Shown: positions 32,463 to 40,259, counted from the stretch's first letter. The stretch: DNA of 40,259 nt from Clostridiales bacterium UBA1752 (GCA_002314835.1 DCHM01000031.1:1-40259), one strand, 5' to 3'. The notes: generated from the letters alone by a model not told the origin. Translations and numbers: made by a program.

Positions 32463-33353
32463 ATGGCAGTTAAAAAAGGACTGGGCAGGGGTCTCGACGC
32501 CCTGCTGTACGACAACACGGTAGAGAGCTCCGCAGGCAGCGGAGTAATGGTTATCAAGCTCGCCGACATAGAGCCAAATCCGGCTCAGGCGCGCAAGGAG
32601 TTTGACGAAACGGCTCTGCAGGAGCTGTGCGACTCCATCAAGCTGCACGGCTTGGTTCAGCCTATCGTGGTAAGGAACGTAAACAACGGTTTTTATGAGA
32701 TAATCGCGGGCGAAAGGCGCTGGAGAGCCTGCCGTATGGCAGGGCTTACCGAGGTGCCTTGCGTAGTCAAGGACGTTGACGAGCGCACCGCCGCCGAGCT
32801 GTCTCTTATCGAAAATCTACAGCGCGAGAACCTCAATCCGATCGAAGAAGCCGAGGGCTATCGCACTTTGATGGATACCTACGGCTTGACGCAGGAGGTC
32901 GCGGCAGAGCGAGTCGGCAAATCCCGCACCGCAGTTGCCAACATCCTGCGCATACTGCGCCTGCCGGATAAGGTCAAGGCACTCGTTTTGAGCAAGGATT
33001 TGACATACGGCCACGCACGCACGCTCGTGCCGTTGTGTGACAAGCTGTCGGACGACGAATTGCTGAGAACGGCGCAGACCGTAGTGGGCAACCACCTGTC
33101 GGTGCGTCAGACCGAGCAGTTAGTCAAGACGCTGATGAATGCAAAGCCGGTACAGCAAAAGTCACCCGTGGTGCACGTCGCTTATTACAAGCAGCTCGAA
33201 AACCGCGCCAGCTCGAGCCTCGGCAGACGGGTTTCCATAAGGCGCAAGCCCGACGGCAGCGGCAATATTTCGCTCGCTTATTCGAGCACCGACGACCTCG
33301 AAGCTCTCTTTAAGTCGCTGTGCGGCAAAAACTTTTTTGAATCAGAACAATAA
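32463..33353 (+). CDS. parB: ParB/Spo0J chromosome partitioning protein
   Basis: A 296-residue CTP-dependent parS-binding protein. The N-terminus KKGLGRGLDALL is the ParA-stimulating tail seen in Spo0J. The CTPase domain includes GERRWRA (83-89) and ENLQRENLNPIEEAEGY, followed by the helix-turn-helix TQEVAAERVGKSRTAVANILRILRLP (about 128-153). The C-terminal 70 residues form the dimer domain. It is coupled to parA (TAA-T-ATG, with GGAGGT inside the parA end). I searched the window for parS-like GTTTCACGTGAAAC and saw none, so the binding sites lie elsewhere. Confidence 0.95.
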   Translation: MAVKKGLGRGLDALLYDNTVESSAGSGVMVIKLADIEPNPAQARKEFDETALQELCDSIKLHGLVQPIVVRNVNNGFYEIIAGERRWRACRMAGLTEVPCVVKDVDERTAAELSLIENLQRENLNPIEEAEGYRTLMDTYGLTQEVAAERVGKSRTAVANILRILRLPDKVKALVLSKDLTYGHARTLVPLCDKLSDDELLRTAQTVVGNHLSVRQTEQLVKTLMNAKPVQQKSPVVHVAYYKQLENRASSSLGRRVSIRRKPDGSGNISLAYSSTDDLEALFKSLCGKNFFESEQ

Positions 33354-33374
33354 TATTTTGGAGATAAAACAATC

Positions 33375-34658
33375 ATGTTAGATATCAAGTTTGTCAGAAC
33401 CAACCCCGAAATCGTAAAACAAAACATACGCAATAAGTTTCAGGACGCCAAGCTGCCGCTCGTAGATGAGGTTATCACGCTTGACGAGCAAAAGCGCGCT
33501 ATCGAGCAGGAGGGCAACGACCTCCGCTCCGAAAAAAACCGCATCAGCAAGCAAATCGGCGCACTCATGGGCGCAGGCAAAAAGGACGAGGCAGAGGCTG
33601 CCAAAAACCGCGTCAAGGAGATTAACGCACGCCTCGACGAGATAGCCAACCTCGAAAAAGAGCTCCCCGAGCAGATTACCGATATACTGATGCGTCTGCC
33701 CAATATCATAGACCCATCCGTGCCTATCGGCAAGGACGACAGCATGAACGTCGAGGTAGCACGCTTCGGCGAGCCCGTCACTCCCGACTTTGAGATACCT
33801 TATCACGCCGAAATAATGGAGAGCTTTGCAGGTCTCGACCTCGATTCCGCACGCAGAGTTGCAGGCAACGGCTTTTATTATCTCACCGGCGACATCGCAC
33901 GCCTGCACAGCTCCATACTCAGCTATGCGCGCGACTTTATGATTAACAAGGGCTTTACCTACTGCGTACCTCCGTTTATGATTCGCAGTGACGTAGTAAA
34001 GGGCGTTATGTCGTTTGCCGAAATGGACGCCATGATGTATAAGATTGAGGGCGAAGACCTCTATCTCATCGGCACCTCTGAGCACTCTATGATAGGCAGA
34101 TATATCGACCAGATTATCCCAGAGGAGAGCCTGCCTCTCACGCTCACGAGCTATTCGCCCTGCTTCCGCAAAGAGAAGGGCGCTCACGGCATCGAGGAGC
34201 GCGGCGTTTACCGCATACATCAGTTTGAAAAGCAGGAAATGATAGTCATCTGCAAGCCCGAGGACGCAATGGCTTGGTATGAAAAAATGTGGAGAATGAG
34301 CGTCGAGCTCTTCCGCTCTCTCGACATACCCGTACGTCAGCTCGAGTGCTGCTCGGGCGACCTCGCCGACCTCAAGGTTAAGTCCTGCGACATCGAAGCG
34401 TGGAGCCCCAGACAGCAAAAATATTTTGAAGTCTGCTCCTGCTCTAACCTCGGCGACGCACAGGCACGCCGTCTGCGCATCCGCGTCAAGGGTGAAAACG
34501 GCAATTACCTCGCCAACACCCTCAATAACACGGTCGTCGCTCCTCCGCGTATGCTCATCGCATTCCTCGAAAACAACCTGCAGGCCGACGGCAGCGTAAA
34601 TATCCCCGTCGCTCTGCGTCCTTACATGGGCGGACAGGAAAAGATAGTCCGCAAGTAA
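33375..34658 (+). CDS. serS: Seryl-tRNA synthetase
   Basis: A 427-residue class II synthetase that charges tRNA-Ser and tRNA-Sec. The N-terminal coiled-coil tRNA arm covers about residues 25-105 (LDEQKRAIEQEGNDLRSEKNRISKQI...). The catalytic core has motif 2 CFRKEKGAHGIEERGVYRIHQFEK and motif 3 within NTVVAPPRMLIAFLENN. EVCSCSNLGDAQARRLRIR matches the active-site serine-recognition block. The start is ATG 33375 with GGAG about 11 bases upstream. It follows parB by 21 bases, leaving no room for a T-box leader. serS near parAB is an arrangement I have seen in Clostridia. Confidence 0.96.
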   Translation: MLDIKFVRTNPEIVKQNIRNKFQDAKLPLVDEVITLDEQKRAIEQEGNDLRSEKNRISKQIGALMGAGKKDEAEAAKNRVKEINARLDEIANLEKELPEQITDILMRLPNIIDPSVPIGKDDSMNVEVARFGEPVTPDFEIPYHAEIMESFAGLDLDSARRVAGNGFYYLTGDIARLHSSILSYARDFMINKGFTYCVPPFMIRSDVVKGVMSFAEMDAMMYKIEGEDLYLIGTSEHSMIGRYIDQIIPEESLPLTLTSYSPCFRKEKGAHGIEERGVYRIHQFEKQEMIVICKPEDAMAWYEKMWRMSVELFRSLDIPVRQLECCSGDLADLKVKSCDIEAWSPRQQKYFEVCSCSNLGDAQARRLRIRVKGENGNYLANTLNNTVVAPPRMLIAFLENNLQADGSVNIPVALRPYMGGQEKIVRK

Positions 34659-34673
34659 TAAAGAGGTAAAAAT

Positions 34674-35102
34674 ATGACCTTTGTCGTTATCGTTTGGCTC
34701 GTAGCCGCAGGCTTTGCCTGTGCTACGGTTTACACAGCCGTTACCAAAAAAACTCTCGGCTCGTTTGTGGCGGCTCTTATCGAAATCGACGCCGTGGGCG
34801 AAGCAAACGCCATAGACCCCGAGCGCCTCGGCACCGCGCCGAGCTCTGCCGTCAAGTCGGCACTCAAGCGCGGAGGCGTCTTTGCCAAGACCGTATCAGT
34901 TACCGAGGAGGGCAGATACTATATCAATCCCGACAGACTGGCGGCGGCAAAAACCTTTTACGGCAAAGAGGATAACATCCTGATAAAGACGGTCGTCTAT
35001 CTCGTGCTTATCGCGGCGGTAGCAGGCTTGTTTACGTTTTTATACTCTGCTTTTGAGACCGCTATCAGCGGCTTTATAACCAACGTTTTCGGAGCTAACT
35101 AA
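34674..35102 (+). CDS. Uncharacterised membrane protein with two helices
   Basis: A 142-residue protein with a membrane helix at about 3-23 and a second at about 105-127, enclosing a soluble domain of about 80 residues (TLGSFVAALIEIDAVGEANAIDPERLGT...YYINPDRLAAAKTFYG). The soluble part is rich in Ala and has no motif I know. It lies 15 bases after serS, with AAGAGG upstream of its ATG, and its TAA stop overlaps the next start by one base (TAATG). It is therefore co-expressed and coupled to the MORN-repeat protein, and may work with it at the membrane (inference). The family is not recognised. Confidence 0.8.
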   Translation: MTFVVIVWLVAAGFACATVYTAVTKKTLGSFVAALIEIDAVGEANAIDPERLGTAPSSAVKSALKRGGVFAKTVSVTEEGRYYINPDRLAAAKTFYGKEDNILIKTVVYLVLIAAVAGLFTFLYSAFETAISGFITNVFGAN

Positions 35103-35977
35103 TGAATAAAGTTGTCAGACCTATCGTTTATATCGTCGCCGCCGCAGTCGTCTGCGTGGTGGCTTTGTACGTCGCGCTTTCTCTGCTCGGCTACACGCTG
35201 ATAACCGACCCCGAGGGTATGAGGTTTATCGGCAGGGCGGTGGACGGTCAAGCCGTTTTGGGCACTATCAAGTACCCCAGCGGCGAAACGGGCGAGCTTA
35301 CTTACAACGGCAACGAGAGCGTCATCGTTTACTCTAACGGCGACAAATACACGGGTGCAGTCAAGGGCTTGTGCCGCCACGGTCTCGGCAAGATGGAATA
35401 CGCCGCCACGGGTGACGTTTATATCGGCAATTTTACAAACGACAAAATCAGTGGCAGCGGCAAATTCAGCTACGCAGGCGGTGACGTTTACGAGGGCGAA
35501 TTTGCAGACAACCGATACGACGGCAGCGGCAAAATGACATTTGCCGACGGCAGTACCTACGAGGGCAGCTTTGCTTCGGGTGTCAAGAGCGGCTACGGCG
35601 TTTATAAGTGGGCAAAAAAGTCCGACGGCAGCTACGCTTGGTACGAGGGCTATTTTGCCGACGACGTCAAGAGCGGTCAGGGCACCATGCACTATGCCAA
35701 CGGAGATATTTACCGCGGCTTCTTTTCAAACGATATGCGCTCGGGCAAGGGCAGCTACGTCTGGATAGACGGCGAAAGATACGACGGCAACTTTGTCAAC
35801 AACCTCGTTGACACCCGTTCACTCGACCCCGACGGCAACTTTATGACCAACGCCGACGGCAGCTACGTCCACGGCGAGGAGGGCACCTACACCTTTGCGA
35901 GCGGCAAGTCATATACCGGCTATTTTGAAGCAGGCAAGGTCATAGGCGTCGAAGCCGAAGTCAGAGACACACAGTGA
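35102..35977 (+). CDS. Membrane-anchored MORN-repeat protein
   Basis: A 291-residue protein with an N-terminal membrane helix (about 7-30, VYIVAAAVVCVVALYVALSLLG) followed by about seven MORN repeats from residue 77 on, each of the form Y-x-G-x-[FY]-x2-x-x-x-G-x-G-x-[FYM] (for example YIGNFTNDKISGSGKFSY, YEGEFADNRYDGSGKMTF, YRGFFSNDMRSGKGSYVW). MORN sheets often bind lipids or proteins in bacteria and eukaryotes; the role here is unknown. It overlaps the preceding membrane-protein stop by one base and is followed 9 bases later by the isomerase-like gene. Confidence 0.88.
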   Translation: MNKVVRPIVYIVAAAVVCVVALYVALSLLGYTLITDPEGMRFIGRAVDGQAVLGTIKYPSGETGELTYNGNESVIVYSNGDKYTGAVKGLCRHGLGKMEYAATGDVYIGNFTNDKISGSGKFSYAGGDVYEGEFADNRYDGSGKMTFADGSTYEGSFASGVKSGYGVYKWAKKSDGSYAWYEGYFADDVKSGQGTMHYANGDIYRGFFSNDMRSGKGSYVWIDGERYDGNFVNNLVDTRSLDPDGNFMTNADGSYVHGEEGTYTFASGKSYTGYFEAGKVIGVEAEVRDTQ

Positions 35978-35986
35978 GGATATAAT

Positions 35987-36835
35987 ATGGCAAGGTTTTT
36001 ACTATCGGCTTTTGCCGACGAAATAAGTCCCGTCTTTACCGAGCAAATCGAGGGCGTCAAGGCGCTCGGCATCTCTATGATAGAATTGCGCGGCGTTGAC
36101 GGCAAGAGCTTTACACAGCTTGACGACGACGGCGTTAAACGCGTCAAAAAGCTCCTTTGCGACAATAATATAGGTCTTTCGGCACTTGGCAGTCCGCTCG
36201 GCAAGATAACCTGCGACGACGATATGGACGCGCATCTCGCGCTCGCAAACCGCATTATGGACATCGGCGAAGCCCTTGATTGCCGCAGGATAAGGATGTT
36301 TTCGTTTTATCGCGGCAAGTCTCAGACCGAGCAGGAGTTTAAAACAGAAGCCCTGCGCAGGGTCGGCTTGCTGCTTGACCTTGCCGAAAAGCGCGGCTTT
36401 ACTCTGTATCACGAGAATGAAAAAGATATTTTGGGCGAGTCTCCCGATGCCGAATACGATATGCTCAGATACTTTGGCGGCAGGCTAAAGGCGGTGCTCG
36501 ACCCGGGCAATTTTGCTTACTGCCATTTGGATGGCTCTGGCGCATACGGCTTGATGCGCGATTATATCGGCTATTGCCACATCAAGGACTGTGACGCCGA
36601 CGGCTGTATCGTGCCTACGGGCAAGGGCGTGGCGGACATAGCAGGCGTAGTCAGACAGATAAACGCCTCGGTAAACGGTGACTTTATACTCACCGTCGAG
36701 CCTCACCTTACCGATTTTGTCGGTCTTACGTCGCTCGCCGCCGATACTTTAGAGCACAAATACACTTTTGAAACTCCGTTTGCCGCGTTTGAGTACGCAA
36801 CTAACGCGTTAAAGGATATAATAGCAAAATTATGA
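35987..36835 (+). CDS. Sugar phosphate isomerase/epimerase-like TIM-barrel protein
   Basis: A 282-residue protein of the AP-endonuclease-2/xylose-isomerase-like fold. Typical points are SAFADEISP at the start, GISMIELRGVDGK (first strands), RIRMFSFYRG, TLYHENEKDI (metal-binding His/Glu), AVLDPGNFAYC (metal Asp), GYCHIKDCDADG (His and Asp) and LTVEPHL (Glu). These acidic and His residues match the divalent-metal site of the family, so the protein is probably active as an isomerase or epimerase. The substrate is not readable. The start is ATG 35987 with GAGG upstream. Its stop overlaps the lnt start (ATGA). Confidence 0.87.
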   Translation: MARFLLSAFADEISPVFTEQIEGVKALGISMIELRGVDGKSFTQLDDDGVKRVKKLLCDNNIGLSALGSPLGKITCDDDMDAHLALANRIMDIGEALDCRRIRMFSFYRGKSQTEQEFKTEALRRVGLLLDLAEKRGFTLYHENEKDILGESPDAEYDMLRYFGGRLKAVLDPGNFAYCHLDGSGAYGLMRDYIGYCHIKDCDADGCIVPTGKGVADIAGVVRQINASVNGDFILTVEPHLTDFVGLTSLAADTLEHKYTFETPFAAFEYATNALKDIIAKL

Positions 36836-38403
36836 TTAACAAAACAGCAAAGATATACGGGATTTTGGCAAAGAGGGCGGTGTCACCGCTCTTGTGCTTT
36901 GTGCTCGGATTGCTGTATTCTCTGCCATTCGTTTGTGAAGGGCTCTGGATATTCAGCTATATCTCGCTGTTTTTGTTTTTTGCCGTGATTTTTACGGGTG
37001 ACAGGCTCAAAAAGCTATTCAGACATTGCCTGACGTTTTATTTTGGCTTTTACCTCGTGCTTTACAGCTTTTTGGCATACCTTTACCCGTTTGAAAGCTT
37101 TGGCTTTACTGCCGAGCAGGCGGCAATCGTCTTGGTGGGCGCATGCCTGCTGATACCGATGTTCCACGCGACGCTGCATTCGCTCGTTATGCTGATACTA
37201 AAGGTCTTTCGCGGCAACCTGCGCCTCGCCGCGCTCGCGGCACCGCTCGTGTGGATGACGTCGGAGTTTGTTTTGGCTTCCGGCACGCTCGCCTTCCCGT
37301 GGGGAACGGTGGCTCTGTCTCAGACGGGATTTTTGCCGATGGTGCAGACGGCGAGCCTTTTCGGTGACTATTTTATCACCCTGGTCGTCGTCGGCTCATG
37401 CAGTCTGCTCGCTTACGCTTTTGTCGATGCCGAGCGCGCTTTTGCCATAGGCGGTGCGGCTTTGATACTGTCAAACCTTTTGGCAGGCACCGTGCTGTAC
37501 TTTTTGCCTACCGACAGCACAAAAACCGTGACCGTCGCCGCAGTGCAGGGCGACGTCAGAATGAATGAAAAATGGGACACAAATAACCTGCCCCAGATAA
37601 CCGCCAACTATATAGGACTGATTTCCGAGGCGGCAGAGAGCGGCGCGACCGTAGTCGTGCTGCCCGAAAGTGCAATACCAGAATATTTTACCGAATACAA
37701 CGCCTTTGGCGCTACTCTGCGCGGCGCGGCGATGCAAAACGGCGTTTCGCTCGTAGTGGGCGTACTGCAGCGCGGCGACGGCTACGCCAAAAACAGCGTC
37801 ATTTCGATAGGCTCGGACGGCGACTTTGACCTCGAATACAACAAGCGCCACCCCGTGCCATTCGGTGAATTTATCCCTTACCGCGACGTCTTGCAGGAGC
37901 TGCTGCCGTTCCTCAAAGATATGAACCTGTCGGGCATGAATTTACAGCCGGGTACAGAAGCTTACGTCCTCGACTGTGACGGCGACAGCTACGGCACTCT
38001 CGTGTGCTTTGATTCGATATTCCCGTCGCTCGCAATCGACGAGGTCAAAAACGGTGCCGAAATAATGACCGTCGTAACCAACGACAGCTGGTTTTACGAT
38101 TCGACGGGCACTTATCAGCACTACCGCCACGCCAAGCTCCGCGCCATTGAATGCGGCAGATATTTCATTCAGGCAGGCAACACTGGCATTTCGGGCGTTA
38201 TCGACCAAAAGGGCAACACGCTTGTTGCGAGCAAGCCGATGACTAAGGCGTGCGTCACAGCGCAAGCCGAGCTTATACAAACCAATACGCTATACGCGTG
38301 CATCGGCGACGCCGTGCTTTACGCGGCTTTTGTACTGCTCGCCGCCGCTATTATATTTAATATAGTAAAAAAGGGGAAACGTAATGCAAACGTCAATAGT
38401 TAA
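36832..38403 (+). CDS. lnt: Lnt-type apolipoprotein N-acyltransferase (CN-hydrolase family)
   Basis: A 523-residue protein. The N-terminal 225 residues carry six or more membrane helices, then a nitrilase-fold domain follows. The catalytic triad is visible: Glu in VVLPESAIPEYF (about 277), Lys in EYNKRHPVPFGEFIPYRD (about 336) and Cys in YGTLVCFDSIFPSLA (about 391). The block GTYQHYRHAKLRAIECGRYFIQAGNTGISG is typical of Lnt, and a final helix closes the protein. Lnt adds the third acyl chain to lipoproteins in Gram-negatives and actinobacteria; finding a clear homologue here suggests triacylated lipoproteins, fitting the lipoproteins nearby. The start overlaps the preceding stop. Confidence 0.85.
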   Translation: MINKTAKIYGILAKRAVSPLLCFVLGLLYSLPFVCEGLWIFSYISLFLFFAVIFTGDRLKKLFRHCLTFYFGFYLVLYSFLAYLYPFESFGFTAEQAAIVLVGACLLIPMFHATLHSLVMLILKVFRGNLRLAALAAPLVWMTSEFVLASGTLAFPWGTVALSQTGFLPMVQTASLFGDYFITLVVVGSCSLLAYAFVDAERAFAIGGAALILSNLLAGTVLYFLPTDSTKTVTVAAVQGDVRMNEKWDTNNLPQITANYIGLISEAAESGATVVVLPESAIPEYFTEYNAFGATLRGAAMQNGVSLVVGVLQRGDGYAKNSVISIGSDGDFDLEYNKRHPVPFGEFIPYRDVLQELLPFLKDMNLSGMNLQPGTEAYVLDCDGDSYGTLVCFDSIFPSLAIDEVKNGAEIMTVVTNDSWFYDSTGTYQHYRHAKLRAIECGRYFIQAGNTGISGVIDQKGNTLVASKPMTKACVTAQAELIQTNTLYACIGDAVLYAAFVLLAAAIIFNIVKKGKRNANVNS

Positions 38404-39253
38404 ACTCCATACGACACAATGTCATCCTTATGCCTCCGAGGTTACTCTCGAGAGGTATATACATACACATTATGACGAAATCACCGACCGCCCACGCCCC
38501 GTTATGATAGTATTTCCGGGCGGAGGATATGCGTTTACCTCACGCAGAGAAGCCGAATGCATCGCCATAGCTTATTATGCCGCCGGCTATAACGCATACG
38601 TGTGCAATTATACCGTCGGCATCGACAAATGTCATCGCAACGCGCCTCTGATGGATGCCGCCGCAGCAGTTGCTTTTGCACGCAGACACGCAAAAGAAGA
38701 TAATAACGACCCAAACCGTATAGCAGTCATCGGATTTTCGGCGGGTGGACACCTCGCCGGCTTTATCTCCACGTCGTGGCAGGAAAAATGGCTCGCCGAA
38801 GCAGTCGGCGCTACTAATGATGAAATCAAGGTCAACGCTACCGTGCTCGGATATCCGGTCGTCTCAGCTGTAAACCATCCTCATTCGGGCTCGTTTGTAA
38901 ACCTTTTGGGCGATGGCGCCACACAAGAGCAGCTGCTCGACGTTTCACTCGAAAACCGCGTTACAAAAGACACTCCTCCTGCGTTTATCTGGACTACCGC
39001 CAATGACGACGCAGTGCCGTCCGTCAATTCGCTCGTTTATGCTGCCGCCCTTGCGGTCAATAATATTCCTTACGAAATCCACGTCTTCCCCGACGGCCGC
39101 CACGGCATTTCGGTTGCCACGTGGGAGACTAATCCCGTCTGGGACAGAGAACACAATTATCAAAATGCCGATATTGCACGCTGGGTGCAGTGGTCTGTCG
39201 ATTGGCTCGATAAGCAGGTCTTTAAAATCTCTGCCGAAAAAGTCAACGGATAA
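38384..39253 (+). CDS. Alpha/beta-hydrolase, probable carbohydrate esterase/lipase
   Basis: A 289-residue serine hydrolase. The oxyanion-hole motif is PGGGYAF (about 46-52), the nucleophile is GFSAGG (about 119-124), the acid is in TANDDAVPS and the His in PDGRHGIS. The pattern (HGGG-like PGGGY, GFSAGGHLA, 'DDxVP', 'GxHG') matches the BD-FAE/acetylxylan-esterase type of small esterases that deacylate plant or other glycans. It lacks a signal peptide, so it acts in the cytoplasm. The start ATG 38384 lies inside lnt (20-base overlap) after AAGGGG. It ends the long parAB operon; a strong terminator follows. Confidence 0.85.
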   Translation: MQTSIVKLHTTQCHPYASEVTLERYIHTHYDEITDRPRPVMIVFPGGGYAFTSRREAECIAIAYYAAGYNAYVCNYTVGIDKCHRNAPLMDAAAAVAFARRHAKEDNNDPNRIAVIGFSAGGHLAGFISTSWQEKWLAEAVGATNDEIKVNATVLGYPVVSAVNHPHSGSFVNLLGDGATQEQLLDVSLENRVTKDTPPAFIWTTANDDAVPSVNSLVYAAALAVNNIPYEIHVFPDGRHGISVATWETNPVWDREHNYQNADIARWVQWSVDWLDKQVFKISAEKVNG

Positions 39254-39306
39254 CAAAGCATTTCACGCTGCAATAGCAACAGTTCATCATTCCTCTCATA
39301 AAACAA

Positions 39307-39345
39307 ACCGACTGAAAAAGTTTAACCTTTTCAGTCGGTGTTTTT
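39307..39345 (+). terminator. Terminator of the parAB-to-esterase operon
   Basis: A 12-bp stem (39307-39318 with 39328-39339), short loop and T6 tail. It also sits just after the convergent XRE gene's stop, and the A-run inside the stem makes it usable in reverse. Confidence 0.93.
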
Positions 39346-39354
39346 TGTGCCTGA

Positions 39355-39570
39355 TTAACGGCTGTATCGCTTTGGATTGTCGGTTTCGCCGAGCAGATAG
39401 TCAACGCTCGTTGAATAAAACTTTGCCAGCTTGATTAAAACGCAGGTAGGAATGTCGTTTTCGCCGGTTTCATACTTTGAATATCCGGTTTGTGACATCC
39501 CGAGATATTTTGCCACCTGCGTTTGGCTCAGGTCTTTATCTTCCCTCAAATCTCTTATTCTGCGATACAT
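39355..39570 (-). CDS. XRE/Cro-type transcriptional regulator
   Basis: A 71-residue protein that is almost entirely a helix-turn-helix: RIRDLREDKDLSQTQVAKYLGMSQTGYSKYETGENDIPTCVLIKLAKFYSTSVDYLLGET. The SQTQVAKYLGMSQTGYSKYE core is a typical Cro/C1 recognition unit. It is probably autoregulatory through the repeats at 39609-39646. The start is ATG 39570 with GGAG about 8 bases upstream. A -10-like TATAAT (39597-39602, minus strand) with a poor -35 precedes it. It is divergent from the VanZ-like gene, which it likely controls. Confidence 0.92.
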   Translation of the reverse strand: MYRRIRDLREDKDLSQTQVAKYLGMSQTGYSKYETGENDIPTCVLIKLAKFYSTSVDYLLGETDNPKRYSR

Positions 39571-39608
39571 ATAATAATCTCCGTCGATTTTTTATTATTA
39601 TATGTAAT

Positions 39609-39646
39609 CTGTTTTAGGTTATTGACATTTAACCTGAAATAGGTTA
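39609..39646. promoter_or_regulatory. Shared operator repeats between XRE and VanZ-like genes
   Basis: TAACCT-GAAAT-AGGTTA (39630-39646) is a perfect 6-bp inverted repeat. Its right part, CTGAAATAGGTTA, is echoed by CTGTTTTAGGTTA (39609-39621) exactly 25 bases upstream. The palindrome fills the spacer of the plus-strand promoter; the second copy overlaps the minus-strand promoter region of the XRE gene. Confidence 0.75.
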
Positions 39647-39650
39647 TAAT
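39622..39650 (+). promoter_or_regulatory. Promoter of the VanZ-like gene (perfect consensus)
   Basis: TTGACA (39622-39627), 17 bases, TATAAT (39645-39650), with the operator palindrome between and touching the -10. A strong promoter under a repressor site suggests tight, inducible control. Confidence 0.88.
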
Positions 39651-39683
39651 TGGTTGCTGACATATATGACAAGGGAAAGCGTA

Positions 39684-40109
39684 ATGAAATCAAATATATA
39701 TAAGCTCTTTATGTTGTTTAACATAATAGTCCCTTTGGCGGTGGGAGTTTCGCTCTATTATTACTTTCGCCCCGACACGTATATTTCGCAGTTTTTATAC
39801 GGAGTTTTGCGCTTGCCTCAGAGCAATAGTCGAGTGCTCGATAACGGCTTTGTAATATTTATCAATTCGTATTTGCAGGATTTTTTGTGGGCGTACGCGC
39901 TGACCTTCGCCATCAGCTTTATCGTCGGGCAAAGCAAAATCAAAAACGCCTTGGTGCTTGCAATATGCGTATTGTTTGAAATCTTTACCGAGCTTATGCA
40001 AAAGGTGGGCGTTATTTCGGGCGTGTTTGACCTATGGGATATTATTTTGATGGCACTTGCGACCTCGCTTGCATTGCTGTTGATAATAATTAAAACAAAA
40101 AGGAGATAA
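39684..40109 (+). CDS. VanZ-like membrane protein
   Basis: A 141-residue protein with about four membrane helices (near 9-27, 58-78, 87-104 and 113-135). The block LFEIFTELMQKVGVISGVFDLWDIILMALATSLALLL has the E..Q.....GvFD..D pattern of the VanZ family, whose members confer low-level teicoplanin resistance or act on surface phospholipids. The usual N-terminal NxxxFxPfG block is not evident, so the assignment is tentative. The start is ATG 39684 with AAGGGA seven bases upstream; earlier in-frame codons lack a ribosome site. It is expressed from a consensus promoter under a probable XRE operator, and the exported-protein gene follows four bases later. Confidence 0.72.
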   Translation: MKSNIYKLFMLFNIIVPLAVGVSLYYYFRPDTYISQFLYGVLRLPQSNSRVLDNGFVIFINSYLQDFLWAYALTFAISFIVGQSKIKNALVLAICVLFEIFTELMQKVGVISGVFDLWDIILMALATSLALLLIIIKTKRR

Positions 40110-40113
40110 AACA

Positions 40114-40259
40114 ATGAAAAACCAACTGCTGAGAGTCCTGTGTGTTTTGCTGGCTCTTGTGATGTTTACTGTGTTTGCAGTAAGCAGCTCTTCGTCTGCC
40201 GACGACAACAGCGGCGAAGCTTCCGCAACAACAAGCAAGACCGACACCGCGTCAAAATC
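40114..40259 (+). CDS. Exported protein, 3' end cut off by the window
   Basis: At least 48 residues are visible: a signal peptide (KNQLLRVLCVLLALVMFTVFAVS) and a Ser/Thr/Asp-rich mature start (SSSSADDNSGEASATTSKTD). There is no cysteine at a lipobox position, so it is probably secreted or anchored further on. The start is ATG 40114 with AGGAG at 40101-40105, inside the end of the VanZ-like gene. It belongs to the same regulated operon. The function cannot be judged from this fragment. Confidence 0.75.
   Translation, partial: MKNQLLRVLCVLLALVMFTVFAVSSSSSADDNSGEASATTSKTDTASK

Noticed and set aside
31561..33360. parS sites around parAB
   Set aside because: I looked for GTTTCACGTGAAAC-like sequences and saw none with more than a partial match.
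1..40259. CRISPR arrays, tRNA or rRNA genes
   Set aside because: No regularly spaced short repeats, tRNA cloverleaf consensus (GGTTCGAATC-type arm) or rRNA signature was seen on either strand.

Overview
The window looks like a chromosome segment from an uncultured, low-to-middle GC Gram-positive bacterium of the class Clostridia, probably Oscillospirales or a relative. This placement is inference. It rests on the gene content (Soj/Spo0J-type ParA and ParB, DnaD and DnaI-type primosome proteins, DUF1934, RadC), near-consensus SigA promoters with 17-bp spacers, strong Shine-Dalgarno sites and compact operons with 1- to 4-nt overlaps. Most of the window is about 50% GC. A block at roughly 7.18-10.26 kb is far more AT-rich (one 60-base line counted by hand is 28% GC, against 50% just upstream).

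Layout. 1-2035: the 3' part of a P-loop ATPase, a small membrane protein and, convergently, radC. 2092-7143: pcrA-valS, divergent from radC. 7150-10289: an AT-rich four-gene island bounded by two identical 26-bp terminator copies. It holds an orphan protein, a small XRE regulator and two cysteine-rich proteins, and a near-identical 13-bp palindrome lies upstream of each of its two gene pairs. 10306-16034 (minus strand): nagA-ddl-murI-DUF1934-dnaD-dnaI-rnhA, mixing cell-wall precursor and amino-sugar metabolism with primosome and RNase H functions. 16119-25923: glf, a family 2 glycosyltransferase, two large tandem DUF4855 lipoproteins and glyA, mostly a surface-polysaccharide and cell-surface unit. 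25936-27315 (minus): an FAD-dependent dehydrogenase. 27402-31565 (minus): a very large exported calcineurin-like phosphoesterase and a smaller exported, membrane-anchored protein. 31632-39345: parA-parB-serS, a membrane protein, a MORN-repeat protein, a sugar isomerase-like protein, an Lnt-like N-acyltransferase and an alpha/beta-hydrolase. 39355-40259: an XRE regulator divergent from a VanZ-like membrane protein and the start of an exported protein, around a shared operator-like repeat.

The best candidate for an undescribed system is the 7.15-10.29 kb island. It carries no transposase or integrase, sits inside a duplicated terminator between the convergent housekeeping genes valS and rnhA, and appears to have its own regulator and operator pair. 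The second notable signal is a 121-bp stretch of perfect nucleotide identity at the start of the two DUF4855 lipoprotein genes, whose remaining sequence has diverged. No tRNA, rRNA, CRISPR array, insertion sequence or parS site was seen. No gene-free stretch exceeds 300 bases.
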